Shown in pieces: positions 1 to 7,434 of a stretch of DNA of 37,131 nt (position 1 is the first letter of the stretch; every line of letters starts with the position of its first letter). The position numbers were made by a program, and so were the translations under genes. Under the pieces are notes generated by a model, which was not told where the DNA came from, searched no databases, and saw only the letters and a program-made list of their open reading frames with translations. Where the stretch lies: the NCBI GenBank assembly GCA_017616775.1, contig JAFZXM010000055.1:1-37131 (forward strand), read 5' to 3'. This DNA comes from Bacteroidales bacterium (GTDB taxonomy: Bacteria > Bacteroidota > Bacteroidia > Bacteroidales > WCHB1-69).

Positions 1-60
1 ACAGATAGTACGTTTGAAACTCTTTCAGTCATAAGCATTATAGATATAACCTATTGACAT

Positions 61-80
61 ATAATATAATATAATATAAT
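61..80. repeat. Pentanucleotide tandem repeat (ATAAT)4
   Basis: Four exact head-to-tail ATAAT units are followed directly by seven A residues. It lies upstream of the candidate promoter at 122-129. Such a tract could vary in copy number by slippage, but nothing here shows that it does. Confidence 0.8.
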
Positions 81-121
81 AAAAAAATAGAAGAAAGGAG
101 GATTCGTATTAAAATTTTGTT

Positions 122-129
122 TAACTTTG
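122..129 (+). promoter_or_regulatory. Candidate -7 promoter box (TAACTTTG)
   Basis: The octamer matches the Bacteroidetes sigma-factor -7 consensus TAnnTTTG. It would give a leader of about 110 nt before the ATG at 246, much longer than for most genes in this window, so it is weaker than the others listed. Confidence 0.4.
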
Positions 130-245
130 CAAGTTGAAAAACAACCCTTTTGCTGTGGTTTGGATAGTTCTAATGCAGCCTCTGCTGTCAAAAACTACAA
201 TGAAAGGAAAAATTAGTAAAAATTAGAGGTTGCCATGACAGAGTT

Positions 246-695
246 ATGAAAATACGATTAATGTTTATCGGATTGTTTTGTTTGGTATTTTTCTTCGCTT
301 ACGGACAGGAAAATATATCACAATCTTCCCAACAGCAAGAAAAGAGTTTCCCTTTTAAAGGCGGTATAGAGGCTTTCCGCCAGTTTTTCAATGAAAATCT
401 GAATTTGGACATGGTTGCAAATCCGGATTTGCCCAAAGGAAAAATGTCCGTAATATGTGTGATAGATTCTCTCGGAAGAGCTGACATTGTTTCAGAGCCG
501 GCCCAATATTATGATGAAAATAAAGAAAAACTTGCATCCTATGATAAAAAGAATATCGGGAACGAGTTCGTTCGGGTTGCCCGACTGGTGAAATGGGAGA
601 ATCCTGCAAATTTGAAAGAAATAAGGTGTATGATTATAGTTTCAATTCCATATAAAGCAGATAACCAAGAATGTATGAGGGTTAATATATGGTAA
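246..695 (+). CDS. Small secreted protein, TonB C-terminal-like
   Basis: The 149-residue product starts with a clear Sec signal peptide: basic MKIR, a hydrophobic core, and a likely cleavage after AYG before Gln21. The mature part carries a GGIEAFRQFF segment and, after a gap, GKMSVICVIDSLGRADI. This order resembles the C-terminal domain of TonB-type energy transducers (GG..A...fl then G.v.v.f.vd..G.i.dv). There is no N-terminal transmembrane anchor plus proline-rich spacer as in a full TonB, so it is more likely a stand-alone periplasmic TonB-C-fold protein. No partner gene is adjacent. The fold assignment is by pattern only and the function is unknown. Confidence 0.6.
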   Translation: MKIRLMFIGLFCLVFFFAYGQENISQSSQQQEKSFPFKGGIEAFRQFFNENLNLDMVANPDLPKGKMSVICVIDSLGRADIVSEPAQYYDENKEKLASYDKKNIGNEFVRVARLVKWENPANLKEIRCMIIVSIPYKADNQECMRVNIW

Positions 696-784
696 TTGGA
701 AAATTGTTGAATAGCAATACAACACTGAAATTCAGCGTAAAAATTTGCCATCCGGTGAAAATCCGCCTTCATACGACCGGATAA

Positions 785-816
785 AAAAAGGTATCCTTTT
801 GAAAGGATACCTTTTT
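785..816. terminator. Bidirectional intrinsic terminator
   Basis: A 12-bp perfect stem (AAAAAGGTATCC with GGATACCTTTTT) encloses an 8-nt loop that can itself pair further. It lies between two convergent genes, and the A and T flanks give a U-tract on both strands. Confidence 0.9.
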
Positions 817-833
817 GATTTGAATTTGCCGTT

Positions 834-2234
834 TTATTCTTCCATAGCAAACATGGGGTCCCATGGCGGCAATATAACGGGTTTTTGTGTTAACAGTGCT
901 TGGATGTCTTTGGGAATGTATTTTTTATCCGCCACCAAACGGAACATATATTCATCAAACCATTCGTCGGTCATAATTAGATGACCTTTATATCCGGAAG
1001 CGGAACCCCAGCTGTTTTCCACCATCCACTTTTTGGAATTGCCGTTTTCGTCCAAATCTACGGCACACAAAGTCATGGCATGAGAAGAACCGCTGGCAAA
1101 GGTGGCAATTCTTTGTTTTTTATCCATGTTAAAGGTGGTGCCCATCAGGGAAGCGTAATCGTAATTGTTGATATCCAGCAAACCTGTGGAGCTGTTTAAA
1201 AATTTACCCACATCGCAGGAAAAATACATCATAGTGCTGTCTTTGATGGAAGCTATGGCTATTTGTTTGATTTGGTCCATGGGTACATTGAGATATTTCC
1301 AATTTTCGCCATCATACATATGTCTGTCGTATTCTATTTCATATACTTTGTAGTAGGGGCGGGTGGGGTCGTTCATAATCATGACATAATTGCTCATATC
1401 CACGCCCACAAATTCTTGGTAGAAGGATAGGGGAGTATATGTTTGCGTTTTGACAGGTTTGCCCGTTGCGTCTTTGAGCGTGTAGGTGAAAGAGGAGGGA
1501 GGTGTGCCCAAATTGAGTGCCAGCATCCGGTAGATGGTGTTGAGCATTTCTTTCTTTTTGTCTGTCAATTCTTTATTTTTGGCGCCTTGAGCAGCCATAT
1601 CTCTTAGTTGGAGCCCGTATTCTCTTAATTTGAGAGAAATAAGGTTGGACATACGGGAGGTGTTGTTGCTGCTATTGGTTTCAGGCATGGCTTCGGAGGG
1701 AACCACGCCGTATTTGGTAATAATATTCACCACTCCTGTAAACTGACCTCCGTCGCTAAGCGGATTTTTGAACAGCCATTCCACGATTTTGTCCGTCATG
1801 TCTTTGTCTTTGGTGTCTATGATGGCTTGAAGGAATAAATTGGATTTTTCCAGTTGGTCATAGAAAAAACAATAGTTTTGTGAAAAAGTGAATTCACTGA
1901 GATTGTATTTGGCTATTACTTTGGAGCGTAAAACATTCAATCCTGTAAAAAGCCAGCACCGACCGGATGATTTTTGGTCTGTAATGCCTTTGGAGTTAAC
2001 CCTGTTGGAAAAATATACGTCATGGGTGTTGGGATTGTTATGGTTGGCGGCCAATTTATTGATATCGTTACCGCTGATAGCGGTTTGAAGCGCTTTGGTG
2101 GCGGGTGAATTGTCATACGAAGCCCTCATGGCTGAAAGCGTTTGTTCGTCTATACCGCCGTTTTGTGCCGATAAATGTATGCCTATCAATAGACAGGGGA
2201 TAATAAAGAAAAATTTTTTATAATTCATATTCAT
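834..2234 (-). CDS. pepC: Exported C1B cysteine peptidase (PepC/bleomycin hydrolase type)
   Basis: The 466-residue protein is a papain-fold aminopeptidase of family C1B. The catalytic set is visible: oxyanion Gln87 and nucleophile Cys93 in TDQKSSGRCW, His385 in GSSHAMT, and Asn407 in WMVENSWG. The C-terminus (PPWDPM) resembles the self-processed tail of bleomycin hydrolases. The N-terminus has a Sec signal peptide ending near LSAQ|NGG, so the enzyme should act in the periplasm or outside, probably trimming peptides for uptake. Classical PepC and bleomycin hydrolase are cytosolic. The start could equally be Met3. It begins 13 bp after elbB stops, so it is probably transcribed from the elbB promoter. 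A shared terminator lies just past its end. Confidence 0.9.
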   Translation of the reverse strand: MNMNYKKFFFIIPCLLIGIHLSAQNGGIDEQTLSAMRASYDNSPATKALQTAISGNDINKLAANHNNPNTHDVYFSNRVNSKGITDQKSSGRCWLFTGLNVLRSKVIAKYNLSEFTFSQNYCFFYDQLEKSNLFLQAIIDTKDKDMTDKIVEWLFKNPLSDGGQFTGVVNIITKYGVVPSEAMPETNSSNNTSRMSNLISLKLREYGLQLRDMAAQGAKNKELTDKKKEMLNTIYRMLALNLGTPPSSFTYTLKDATGKPVKTQTYTPLSFYQEFVGVDMSNYVMIMNDPTRPYYKVYEIEYDRHMYDGENWKYLNVPMDQIKQIAIASIKDSTMMYFSCDVGKFLNSSTGLLDINNYDYASLMGTTFNMDKKQRIATFASGSSHAMTLCAVDLDENGNSKKWMVENSWGSASGYKGHLIMTDEWFDEYMFRLVADKKYIPKDIQALLTQKPVILPPWDPMFAMEE

Positions 2235-2247
2235 GTCTGTTTAAATG

Positions 2248-2898
2248 TTACATATTGTCCAACATTGCGGATATAAGGTTATAAGCACATTCATGTATGC
2301 CTTTGACATCGGTGGGGAGCATATAACAAGGAGTGCTGTATATTTTGTGAGTTTTATCTATAATTACTTCACCTGTGGCTGTGTTTATATTGTGCCCGCC
2401 CAAGGCAGTGATATGTTGTGCGGTGGTTTCGTCATTGCCTATTGTGATAGTGATATCACCCAGCACCTTAGTGAGCAAAACGGGTGATATGCATAAGGCA
2501 CCCAACGGTTTTCCTGCTTTGTAGGTTATACTGATGATATTCTCAATATCGGGATATACTTGGCAATTAACACCATCCAAGGCATAGGTGAAAAAGTTTT
2601 TGGCTACGCCAAAGCCGCCGGGGAATATCACGGCATCGTATTTGTTGATGTCGAATTCTTCCAAAGGACGTATGTTCCCGCGAGCAATACGTGCGGCTTC
2701 CACCAAAAGGTTGCGTTGCTCATTCATACTCTCGCCCGTTAAGTGATTGAGCACATGATATTGATTTCTGTCGGGAGCATACATGTCGTAAGTGGCTCCG
2801 TGTTCTTCAATGGCGAGCATGGTCATGGTGGTTTCGTGTATTTCAGAGCCGTCTCTGTGACCGCATCCGCCGATAATTATCGCAAATTTTTTATTCAT
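2248..2898 (-). CDS. elbB: ElbB-like DJ-1/PfpI family protein
   Basis: The 216-residue protein has the class I glutamine-amidotransferase-like fold of the DJ-1/PfpI superfamily. The nucleophile-elbow cysteine is Cys136 in GALCISP, and the partner acid is likely Glu19 in the GSEIHE segment. The opening GGCGHRDGSEIHE and the later FPGGFGVAKN are typical of ElbB (isoprenoid biosynthesis protein with amidotransferase-like domain, also described as a glyoxalase). Length is normal. A minus-strand TAnnTTTG box lies 22 bp upstream of the ATG. It heads a two-gene unit with the exported peptidase; the functional link is unclear. Confidence 0.9.
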   Translation of the reverse strand: MNKKFAIIIGGCGHRDGSEIHETTMTMLAIEEHGATYDMYAPDRNQYHVLNHLTGESMNEQRNLLVEAARIARGNIRPLEEFDINKYDAVIFPGGFGVAKNFFTYALDGVNCQVYPDIENIISITYKAGKPLGALCISPVLLTKVLGDITITIGNDETTAQHITALGGHNINTATGEVIIDKTHKIYSTPCYMLPTDVKGIHECAYNLISAMLDNM

Positions 2899-2920
2899 CT
2901 TATTATTATTTTAAACTATG

Positions 2921-2928
2921 CAAAAGTA
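2921..2928 (-). promoter_or_regulatory. -7 promoter box of elbB-pepC (TACTTTTG)
   Basis: On the minus strand the sequence reads TACTTTTG, matching TAnnTTTG. There are 22 bp between the box and the elbB ATG, giving a leader of about 15 nt. Confidence 0.75.
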
Positions 2929-3004
2929 TATCTTTTTCAATTCTGTTTGATAGCAGGGAGTAAATTTTTTATTAACAAAAATCAGGAATAATGATATTAA
3001 ATGC

Positions 3005-3012
3005 TATCTTTG
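3005..3012 (+). promoter_or_regulatory. -7 promoter box of meaB operon (TATCTTTG)
   Basis: TATCTTTG matches TAnnTTTG and lies 21 bp before the ATG at 3034. It overlaps codons that would follow an upstream in-frame ATG at 3001, which rules that ATG out as the start. Confidence 0.8.
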
Positions 3013-3033
3013 CAGAATACAAGATATATAACA

Positions 3034-4131
3034 ATGAATGTAGATAATGATTATCCTTCGGCTTTGCATGTGCAAGACGGAGTGGAACAGCCTGCGCAAG
3101 TTAACCCTTATTTGCAATATACACCTGTGTTTAAGCCGCAATCCTATACAGTAGAAGAGTATGTACAAGGTATTACAAGCGGAGACAGAGTGTTTTTGAG
3201 TAAAGCAATTACTTTAATAGAGAGTAATTTGCAAAAAGATTATCAAAAGGCACAGGCTATATTGGAGGCTTGTATTGCTCACGCTTGTCCTTCGGTGCGG
3301 ATAGGTATAACGGGTGTTCCCGGTGCAGGCAAAAGTACGTTTATAGAGTCTTTCGGCAAATATCTTACCTCTATCGGCCGTAAAGTGGCCGTGTTGGCCA
3401 TAGATCCCAGCAGTGAGCGGTCGAAAGGAAGTATTTTGGGAGACAAAACCCGTATGGAAACATTATCTACCGATGAAAATGCTTTCATACGGCCTTCTCC
3501 TTCGGCAGGCACTCTGGGGGGAGTGGCCCGTAAAACGGCGGAAACACTTGTTTTGTGCGAAGCAGCCGGTTTTAATACTGTTATTATAGAAACAGTAGGT
3601 GTGGGACAATCGGAAACGGCTGTAAAAGATATGGTGGATTTCTTTCTTATGCTCATGATATCAGGAGCCGGAGATGAATTGCAGGGAATCAAGCGGGGCA
3701 TCATGGAAATGGCCGATGCCATTTTGATTAACAAAGCGGACGGGGATAATGTAAAAAAAGCGGAACTTGCCCGCACGCAAATACGCAACGTGCTCAATCT
3801 TTTTCCTTTGTCCGATTCTCAATGGGCTCCCGAAGCGCATGCCGTTTCATCATTGCAACATAGCGGCATGGAAGACGTGTGGACAATGATAGAGCGATAT
3901 GTGGCTTTTACAAAAGCTAACGGCTATTTTGAAAAAAACAGAACTTTACAATGGCAAAAACGTTTTCATTCATTTATGAAGGAAAGTTTGTTGGATGCCT
4001 TTTATAACAATCATCATGTAAAAGAAAATATTGCCTTGGTGCAGCCGGATTTGTTGAAAGGTAAAATAAGTCCGTATCAAGCCGGAGCTAAAGTGCTGGA
4101 CAACTATTTTAACCATAAGGAGGATAGATAA
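3034..4131 (+). CDS. meaB: Methylmalonyl-CoA mutase-associated GTPase MeaB
   Basis: The 365-residue G3E-type P-loop GTPase protects and reloads adenosylcobalamin-dependent methylmalonyl-CoA mutase. Visible motifs are Walker A GVPGAGKS at 94-101, the switch segment IDPSSERSKGSILGDKTRM near 123-141, ETVGVGQSE at 186-194, and the guanine-specificity NKAD at 233-236. The C-terminal helical dimerisation arm is present. An in-frame ATG at 3001 exists, but the promoter box at 3005-3012 would lie inside that extension, so I start at 3034. Its stop overlaps the dtd start by one base. The mutase genes are not in the window. With this gene the organism is expected to use the methylmalonyl-CoA (propionate/succinate) route. 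Confidence 0.95.
   Translation: MNVDNDYPSALHVQDGVEQPAQVNPYLQYTPVFKPQSYTVEEYVQGITSGDRVFLSKAITLIESNLQKDYQKAQAILEACIAHACPSVRIGITGVPGAGKSTFIESFGKYLTSIGRKVAVLAIDPSSERSKGSILGDKTRMETLSTDENAFIRPSPSAGTLGGVARKTAETLVLCEAAGFNTVIIETVGVGQSETAVKDMVDFFLMLMISGAGDELQGIKRGIMEMADAILINKADGDNVKKAELARTQIRNVLNLFPLSDSQWAPEAHAVSSLQHSGMEDVWTMIERYVAFTKANGYFEKNRTLQWQKRFHSFMKESLLDAFYNNHHVKENIALVQPDLLKGKISPYQAGAKVLDNYFNHKEDR
4117..4123 (+). promoter_or_regulatory. Strong Shine-Dalgarno sequence for dtd
   Basis: AAGGAGG sits inside the last codons of meaB, 7 bp before the dtd ATG. Good Shine-Dalgarno sites are rare in this window, and together with the TAATG stop-start overlap this suggests translational coupling. Confidence 0.7.
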
Positions 4132-4583
4132 TGAGAGTGGTGATACAAAGAGTGCTGAACGCATCGGTGAGCATCCGCGGGGAATTACATGCCTCCATAA
4201 AAGGCGGAATGCTGATATTGGCAGGCATCACCCATCAGGATACCATGGAAGATATTGATTGGCTATGTAAAAAAATAAGCCATTTGCGTATTTTTGATGA
4301 CGAGAACGGAGTGATGAATTTGGATATCAATGCGGTGGAAAAAGAATGTATGGTGGTGAGCCAATTTACATTATATGCTTCCACTGTAAAAGGTAACCGT
4401 CCTTCTTATATTCACGCCGCCACGCCGAAATATGCGCAACAGTATTATCAATTATTTTTGGAGCAGTTGCAAAAGCAAATCAACAAGCCTGTGTGTAGCG
4501 GAGTGTTCGGTGCCGATATGCAGGTGTCGTTAATAAACGACGGTCCCGTGACCATCTGTATAGATACCAAACATAAAGAATAA
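4131..4583 (+). CDS. dtd: D-aminoacyl-tRNA deacylase
   Basis: The 150-residue protein is a DTD-family proofreading enzyme that removes D-amino acids, and glycine from tRNA-Ala, by hydrolysing the ester bond in the cytoplasm. The two family signatures are intact: SQFTLYA at 77-83 and the cross-subunit GPVT at 138-141. Length is exactly that of the family. It overlaps the end of meaB by one base (TAATG) and is followed after 4 bp by the AddB-like nuclease gene, so the three genes form one operon without an obvious functional theme. Confidence 0.96.
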   Translation: MRVVIQRVLNASVSIRGELHASIKGGMLILAGITHQDTMEDIDWLCKKISHLRIFDDENGVMNLDINAVEKECMVVSQFTLYASTVKGNRPSYIHAATPKYAQQYYQLFLEQLQKQINKPVCSGVFGADMQVSLINDGPVTICIDTKHKE

Positions 4584-4587
4584 TACC

Positions 4588-7389
4588 ATGAAAGAAAGCT
4601 TTATAGAACAAGTTTCCGATTTTTTGTTGTCCCGATATACAAAAGATGAGTTGCACAATGTGGCGGTGGTGTTGCCCAACCGCCGCTCCATATCGGAATT
4701 GAAAAAATATATATCCGGCCGGCTGCAAGGTCCCTTTTTGGCTCCGGATTGTGACTATATAGGTGATTTTATGCTTAAACTGTCCCATTTGCAATATGCT
4801 GATTACGATGAGCAAATGATATTTTTATACCGTGTGCATACGCAAATAGCGGCTCAATATGCGGAAGAAGTGCTGTCTTTTGTCGAATTTTCGTCCAAAG
4901 CACAAGCCATATTGCAAGATTTTAACGATTTGGATATGGCCATGGCATCGGTGAGCCGACTGTATAAAGATGTTTATGAATTAAAGAAAATAGATATTTG
5001 GAGCCCAAGTGGAGACAATGATTTTGACAATAGTCAATATTTGCGTTTTTTCGAGCGCATGCCATTGTATTATAGTCTGTTGAACGATATCCTTTTAAAA
5101 CAGGGAAAAGCGTATCAAGGTGCGGTATATCGTTTTGTAGCCGAACATGCGGATGATATCATCAGGGCTTTGCCCTATAAAAAGGTGATATTTGTCGGTT
5201 GCCAGCGTCTGTCGGTAGCGGAAACGGTTTTGTTGAAAAATATGATTACGGCAGAAAAGGCCGATATTTTGGTGGATGCCGACAGCTATTATGTGAACAA
5301 CAGTCATCATGAAGCAGGTGCGGGCATTCGCCAATTGCAAACTTTGTTTCCGGATTACAAATTGGCATTTATCAATGAACATTTTAAAAATATTCCCCAA
5401 AAAATACGCATATACAGTCTTCCGCAACAAATAGCGCAAGCCAAATTTTTACCGCAACTGTTAGCACAAATTCAACAGGAACAGCAGCCAAATGATAACA
5501 ATGTGAATGATACCGTTATAGTGCTTCCTGATGAAAGTGTGATGCAGGCATTGTATGAATCCATGGATTGGAAAGCTTTTCCCAAAGCCAATGTGTCTAT
5601 GGGCTTTTCATTGCGAAATACCGTTGCATACGAATTGTCGGATATATTTTTGCAAATGGCTATTGAAGCGGAAAACAGGGGGAAAGAACAGCAGAAAGTA
5701 TGGAGCGTTGCTGCCGTGCGCGCTTTGTTGAATCATCCGTATATTAAAAATATGTTCGGTGATCATCAGCAGGAAGTGATGACCCTGATGCGCAGACGTT
5801 GTAAAGTATATACGCAAAGCGATTTGGAAACGCTGCTCAATTGTTGCAAAGAACTGCATGATATAGTGCTTTTTGGTGATAATATGTTGAAACTGATGCA
5901 GGATATCCGCCATTTTTTGCAATATATATCCCATACACAATTGTCATCTCCGGAACATGAATTGGAACAGGCATATATTGTGGCATTGTGTGATTATATG
6001 TCGCGTATGGAAGGCTTGCTGAGCCAAGTAGCCGTCAATGATGCAGCTTCTTTGAGATTATTGTTTGAAAGTTATCTGTCGGTATGTACCATTCCTTTTG
6101 ACAGCAATCGCGAAGAATCGGATTTGCAGATTATGGGTATGAGTGAAACCAAAACAGAAACACATCAAACGGTGGTGATGTTGTCTGTGAATGAAGGTAT
6201 TATGCCTAAAGGAAGGTCTGTAAAAGGATTGGTTCCATATCAAGTGCGGGCAGCATATAATATGTCAAATGATGAGGTATATGATGCCGATACGGCCTAT
6301 TATTTTTATCGTTTAATCCAACGTGCAGAAAATATATATTTATTATATGTATCTGACGAGAAAGCAGAAGGGGAACCAAGCAGGTATTTGTTGCAGTTAA
6401 AAACAGAATTGAAAGCTTATAATTCCCAAACGCAAGTGGAAGAGTATAATGTGGTGTATGCACAGCCTGAGTTTAAAGAAAATAACAGCATAGAAATACC
6501 CAAACAGACCCTTGAATTGGACATTATTAAAGAAAGTCAGCATTCGGCCTCCAGTATCAATATGTATTTGTCGTGTACCTTGCGCTACTATTTAAAATAT
6601 ATATTGAATTTGAAAGTGGACGATAACAATACGGAGAATATGGGCGGATATAGTGCGGACATGGGGTCGGCCATACACGCGGTATTGGCAAACGAAGGAG
6701 AAAAATTCCATTTTAAAGTCACCTATGACAAGCCGGCGCTGAAAGAAAAATTGTTGCAGGCTTTTTTGAATTTGCCGGAAAAAAAATACAGGGCACAGGA
6801 TTTTGCTTCAGGCGTCAATTCTTTACTTTTGGAAGTGTCGGCAGAATATACGAAAAGATATTTGGACTATGCAAAAGAACATTATGCCGATGCACAGGTC
6901 ACCATAGAAGCGGAAAAAGCCATGCAATACGATTTGCCAGCCGATAACGGTTGCATGCATTTAAAAGGATTTATTGACAGAATAGATATCGATAATACGG
7001 GTAATGCGGATATTAAGGATTATAAAACAGGCAAGGTGGAAGATAATGCAGGGCGGCTGAATTCTTTGGATACAGGCTCTGTGTTTGACAGCAAACACGA
7101 TAAGGCCATACAAATGTTGCTGTATGCATATTTGTATCATAAAAATTATGCTAATCCTGTCAATTCCGTTGAATTGGTATCTTTGCGTAATTCGCATGAA
7201 GTTCCTTTGGAGGTGCGGAATTATGTTTTTGATGAAACTTTTTTTGCTGATTTTGAATCAGCGTTACAATTGTTTTTTGAAAGAGAAATGTGTAATGCAA
7301 ACATACCGTTTTCCGCGTGTGCGAATGATGCCGGCTGCAGAAATTGTGAATTTCAGGCATTTTGTTTAAGACTCAAAATCGAAAAATAA
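4588..7389 (+). CDS. AddB-like PD-(D/E)XK nuclease/helicase-fold protein
   Basis: The 933-residue protein resembles AddB of the AddAB recombination nuclease. The N-terminal and middle parts look like a degenerate UvrD-type helicase: the opening VAVVLPNRRSI takes the place of a Walker A motif and no GxGKT is present, so ATP hydrolysis there is unlikely. The C-terminal nuclease domain (about 650-933) contains His697 in GSAIHAVL, Asp797 in GFIDRID, and DYKTG at 811-815, the expected metal-binding and catalytic residues. Cys663 plus Cys917, Cys920 and Cys926 match the [4Fe-4S] staple of AddB nucleases. A cognate AddA would be expected but is not in the window. A shared terminator follows. Confidence 0.85.
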   Translation: MKESFIEQVSDFLLSRYTKDELHNVAVVLPNRRSISELKKYISGRLQGPFLAPDCDYIGDFMLKLSHLQYADYDEQMIFLYRVHTQIAAQYAEEVLSFVEFSSKAQAILQDFNDLDMAMASVSRLYKDVYELKKIDIWSPSGDNDFDNSQYLRFFERMPLYYSLLNDILLKQGKAYQGAVYRFVAEHADDIIRALPYKKVIFVGCQRLSVAETVLLKNMITAEKADILVDADSYYVNNSHHEAGAGIRQLQTLFPDYKLAFINEHFKNIPQKIRIYSLPQQIAQAKFLPQLLAQIQQEQQPNDNNVNDTVIVLPDESVMQALYESMDWKAFPKANVSMGFSLRNTVAYELSDIFLQMAIEAENRGKEQQKVWSVAAVRALLNHPYIKNMFGDHQQEVMTLMRRRCKVYTQSDLETLLNCCKELHDIVLFGDNMLKLMQDIRHFLQYISHTQLSSPEHELEQAYIVALCDYMSRMEGLLSQVAVNDAASLRLLFESYLSVCTIPFDSNREESDLQIMGMSETKTETHQTVVMLSVNEGIMPKGRSVKGLVPYQVRAAYNMSNDEVYDADTAYYFYRLIQRAENIYLLYVSDEKAEGEPSRYLLQLKTELKAYNSQTQVEEYNVVYAQPEFKENNSIEIPKQTLELDIIKESQHSASSINMYLSCTLRYYLKYILNLKVDDNNTENMGGYSADMGSAIHAVLANEGEKFHFKVTYDKPALKEKLLQAFLNLPEKKYRAQDFASGVNSLLLEVSAEYTKRYLDYAKEHYADAQVTIEAEKAMQYDLPADNGCMHLKGFIDRIDIDNTGNADIKDYKTGKVEDNAGRLNSLDTGSVFDSKHDKAIQMLLYAYLYHKNYANPVNSVELVSLRNSHEVPLEVRNYVFDETFFADFESALQLFFEREMCNANIPFSACANDAGCRNCEFQAFCLRLKIEK

Positions 7390-7410
7390 AAAAGCCCGAA
7401 AGGGCTTTTT
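7389..7410. terminator. Bidirectional intrinsic terminator
   Basis: AAAAAGCCC, a GAAA tetraloop and GGGCTTTTT form a 9-bp stem between the convergent AddB-like gene and hutU. The T-run on each strand makes it usable in both directions. Confidence 0.9.
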
Positions 7411-7434
7411 CAGTTTTTAGTATTCGTATAAATG

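Larger units (their letters stand above)
1..245. other. Leader region with ATAAT microsatellite
   Basis: This non-coding stretch precedes the first gene. Four tandem ATAAT units lie at 61-80 and run into an A tract. A GAAAGGAGG string near 94-102 resembles a strong ribosome-binding site but no ATG follows at a usable distance. A TAnnTTTG-type -7 box is at 122-129. I see no conserved RNA structure or other gene here. Confidence 0.5.

Noticed and set aside
246..695. Full TonB protein
   Set aside because: There is no uncleaved N-terminal anchor or proline-rich spacer; the protein looks secreted, with only a TonB-C-like fold.
3001..3033. Upstream ATG extension of meaB
   Set aside because: The extension would contain the TATCTTTG promoter box, and the added residues are not part of the family.
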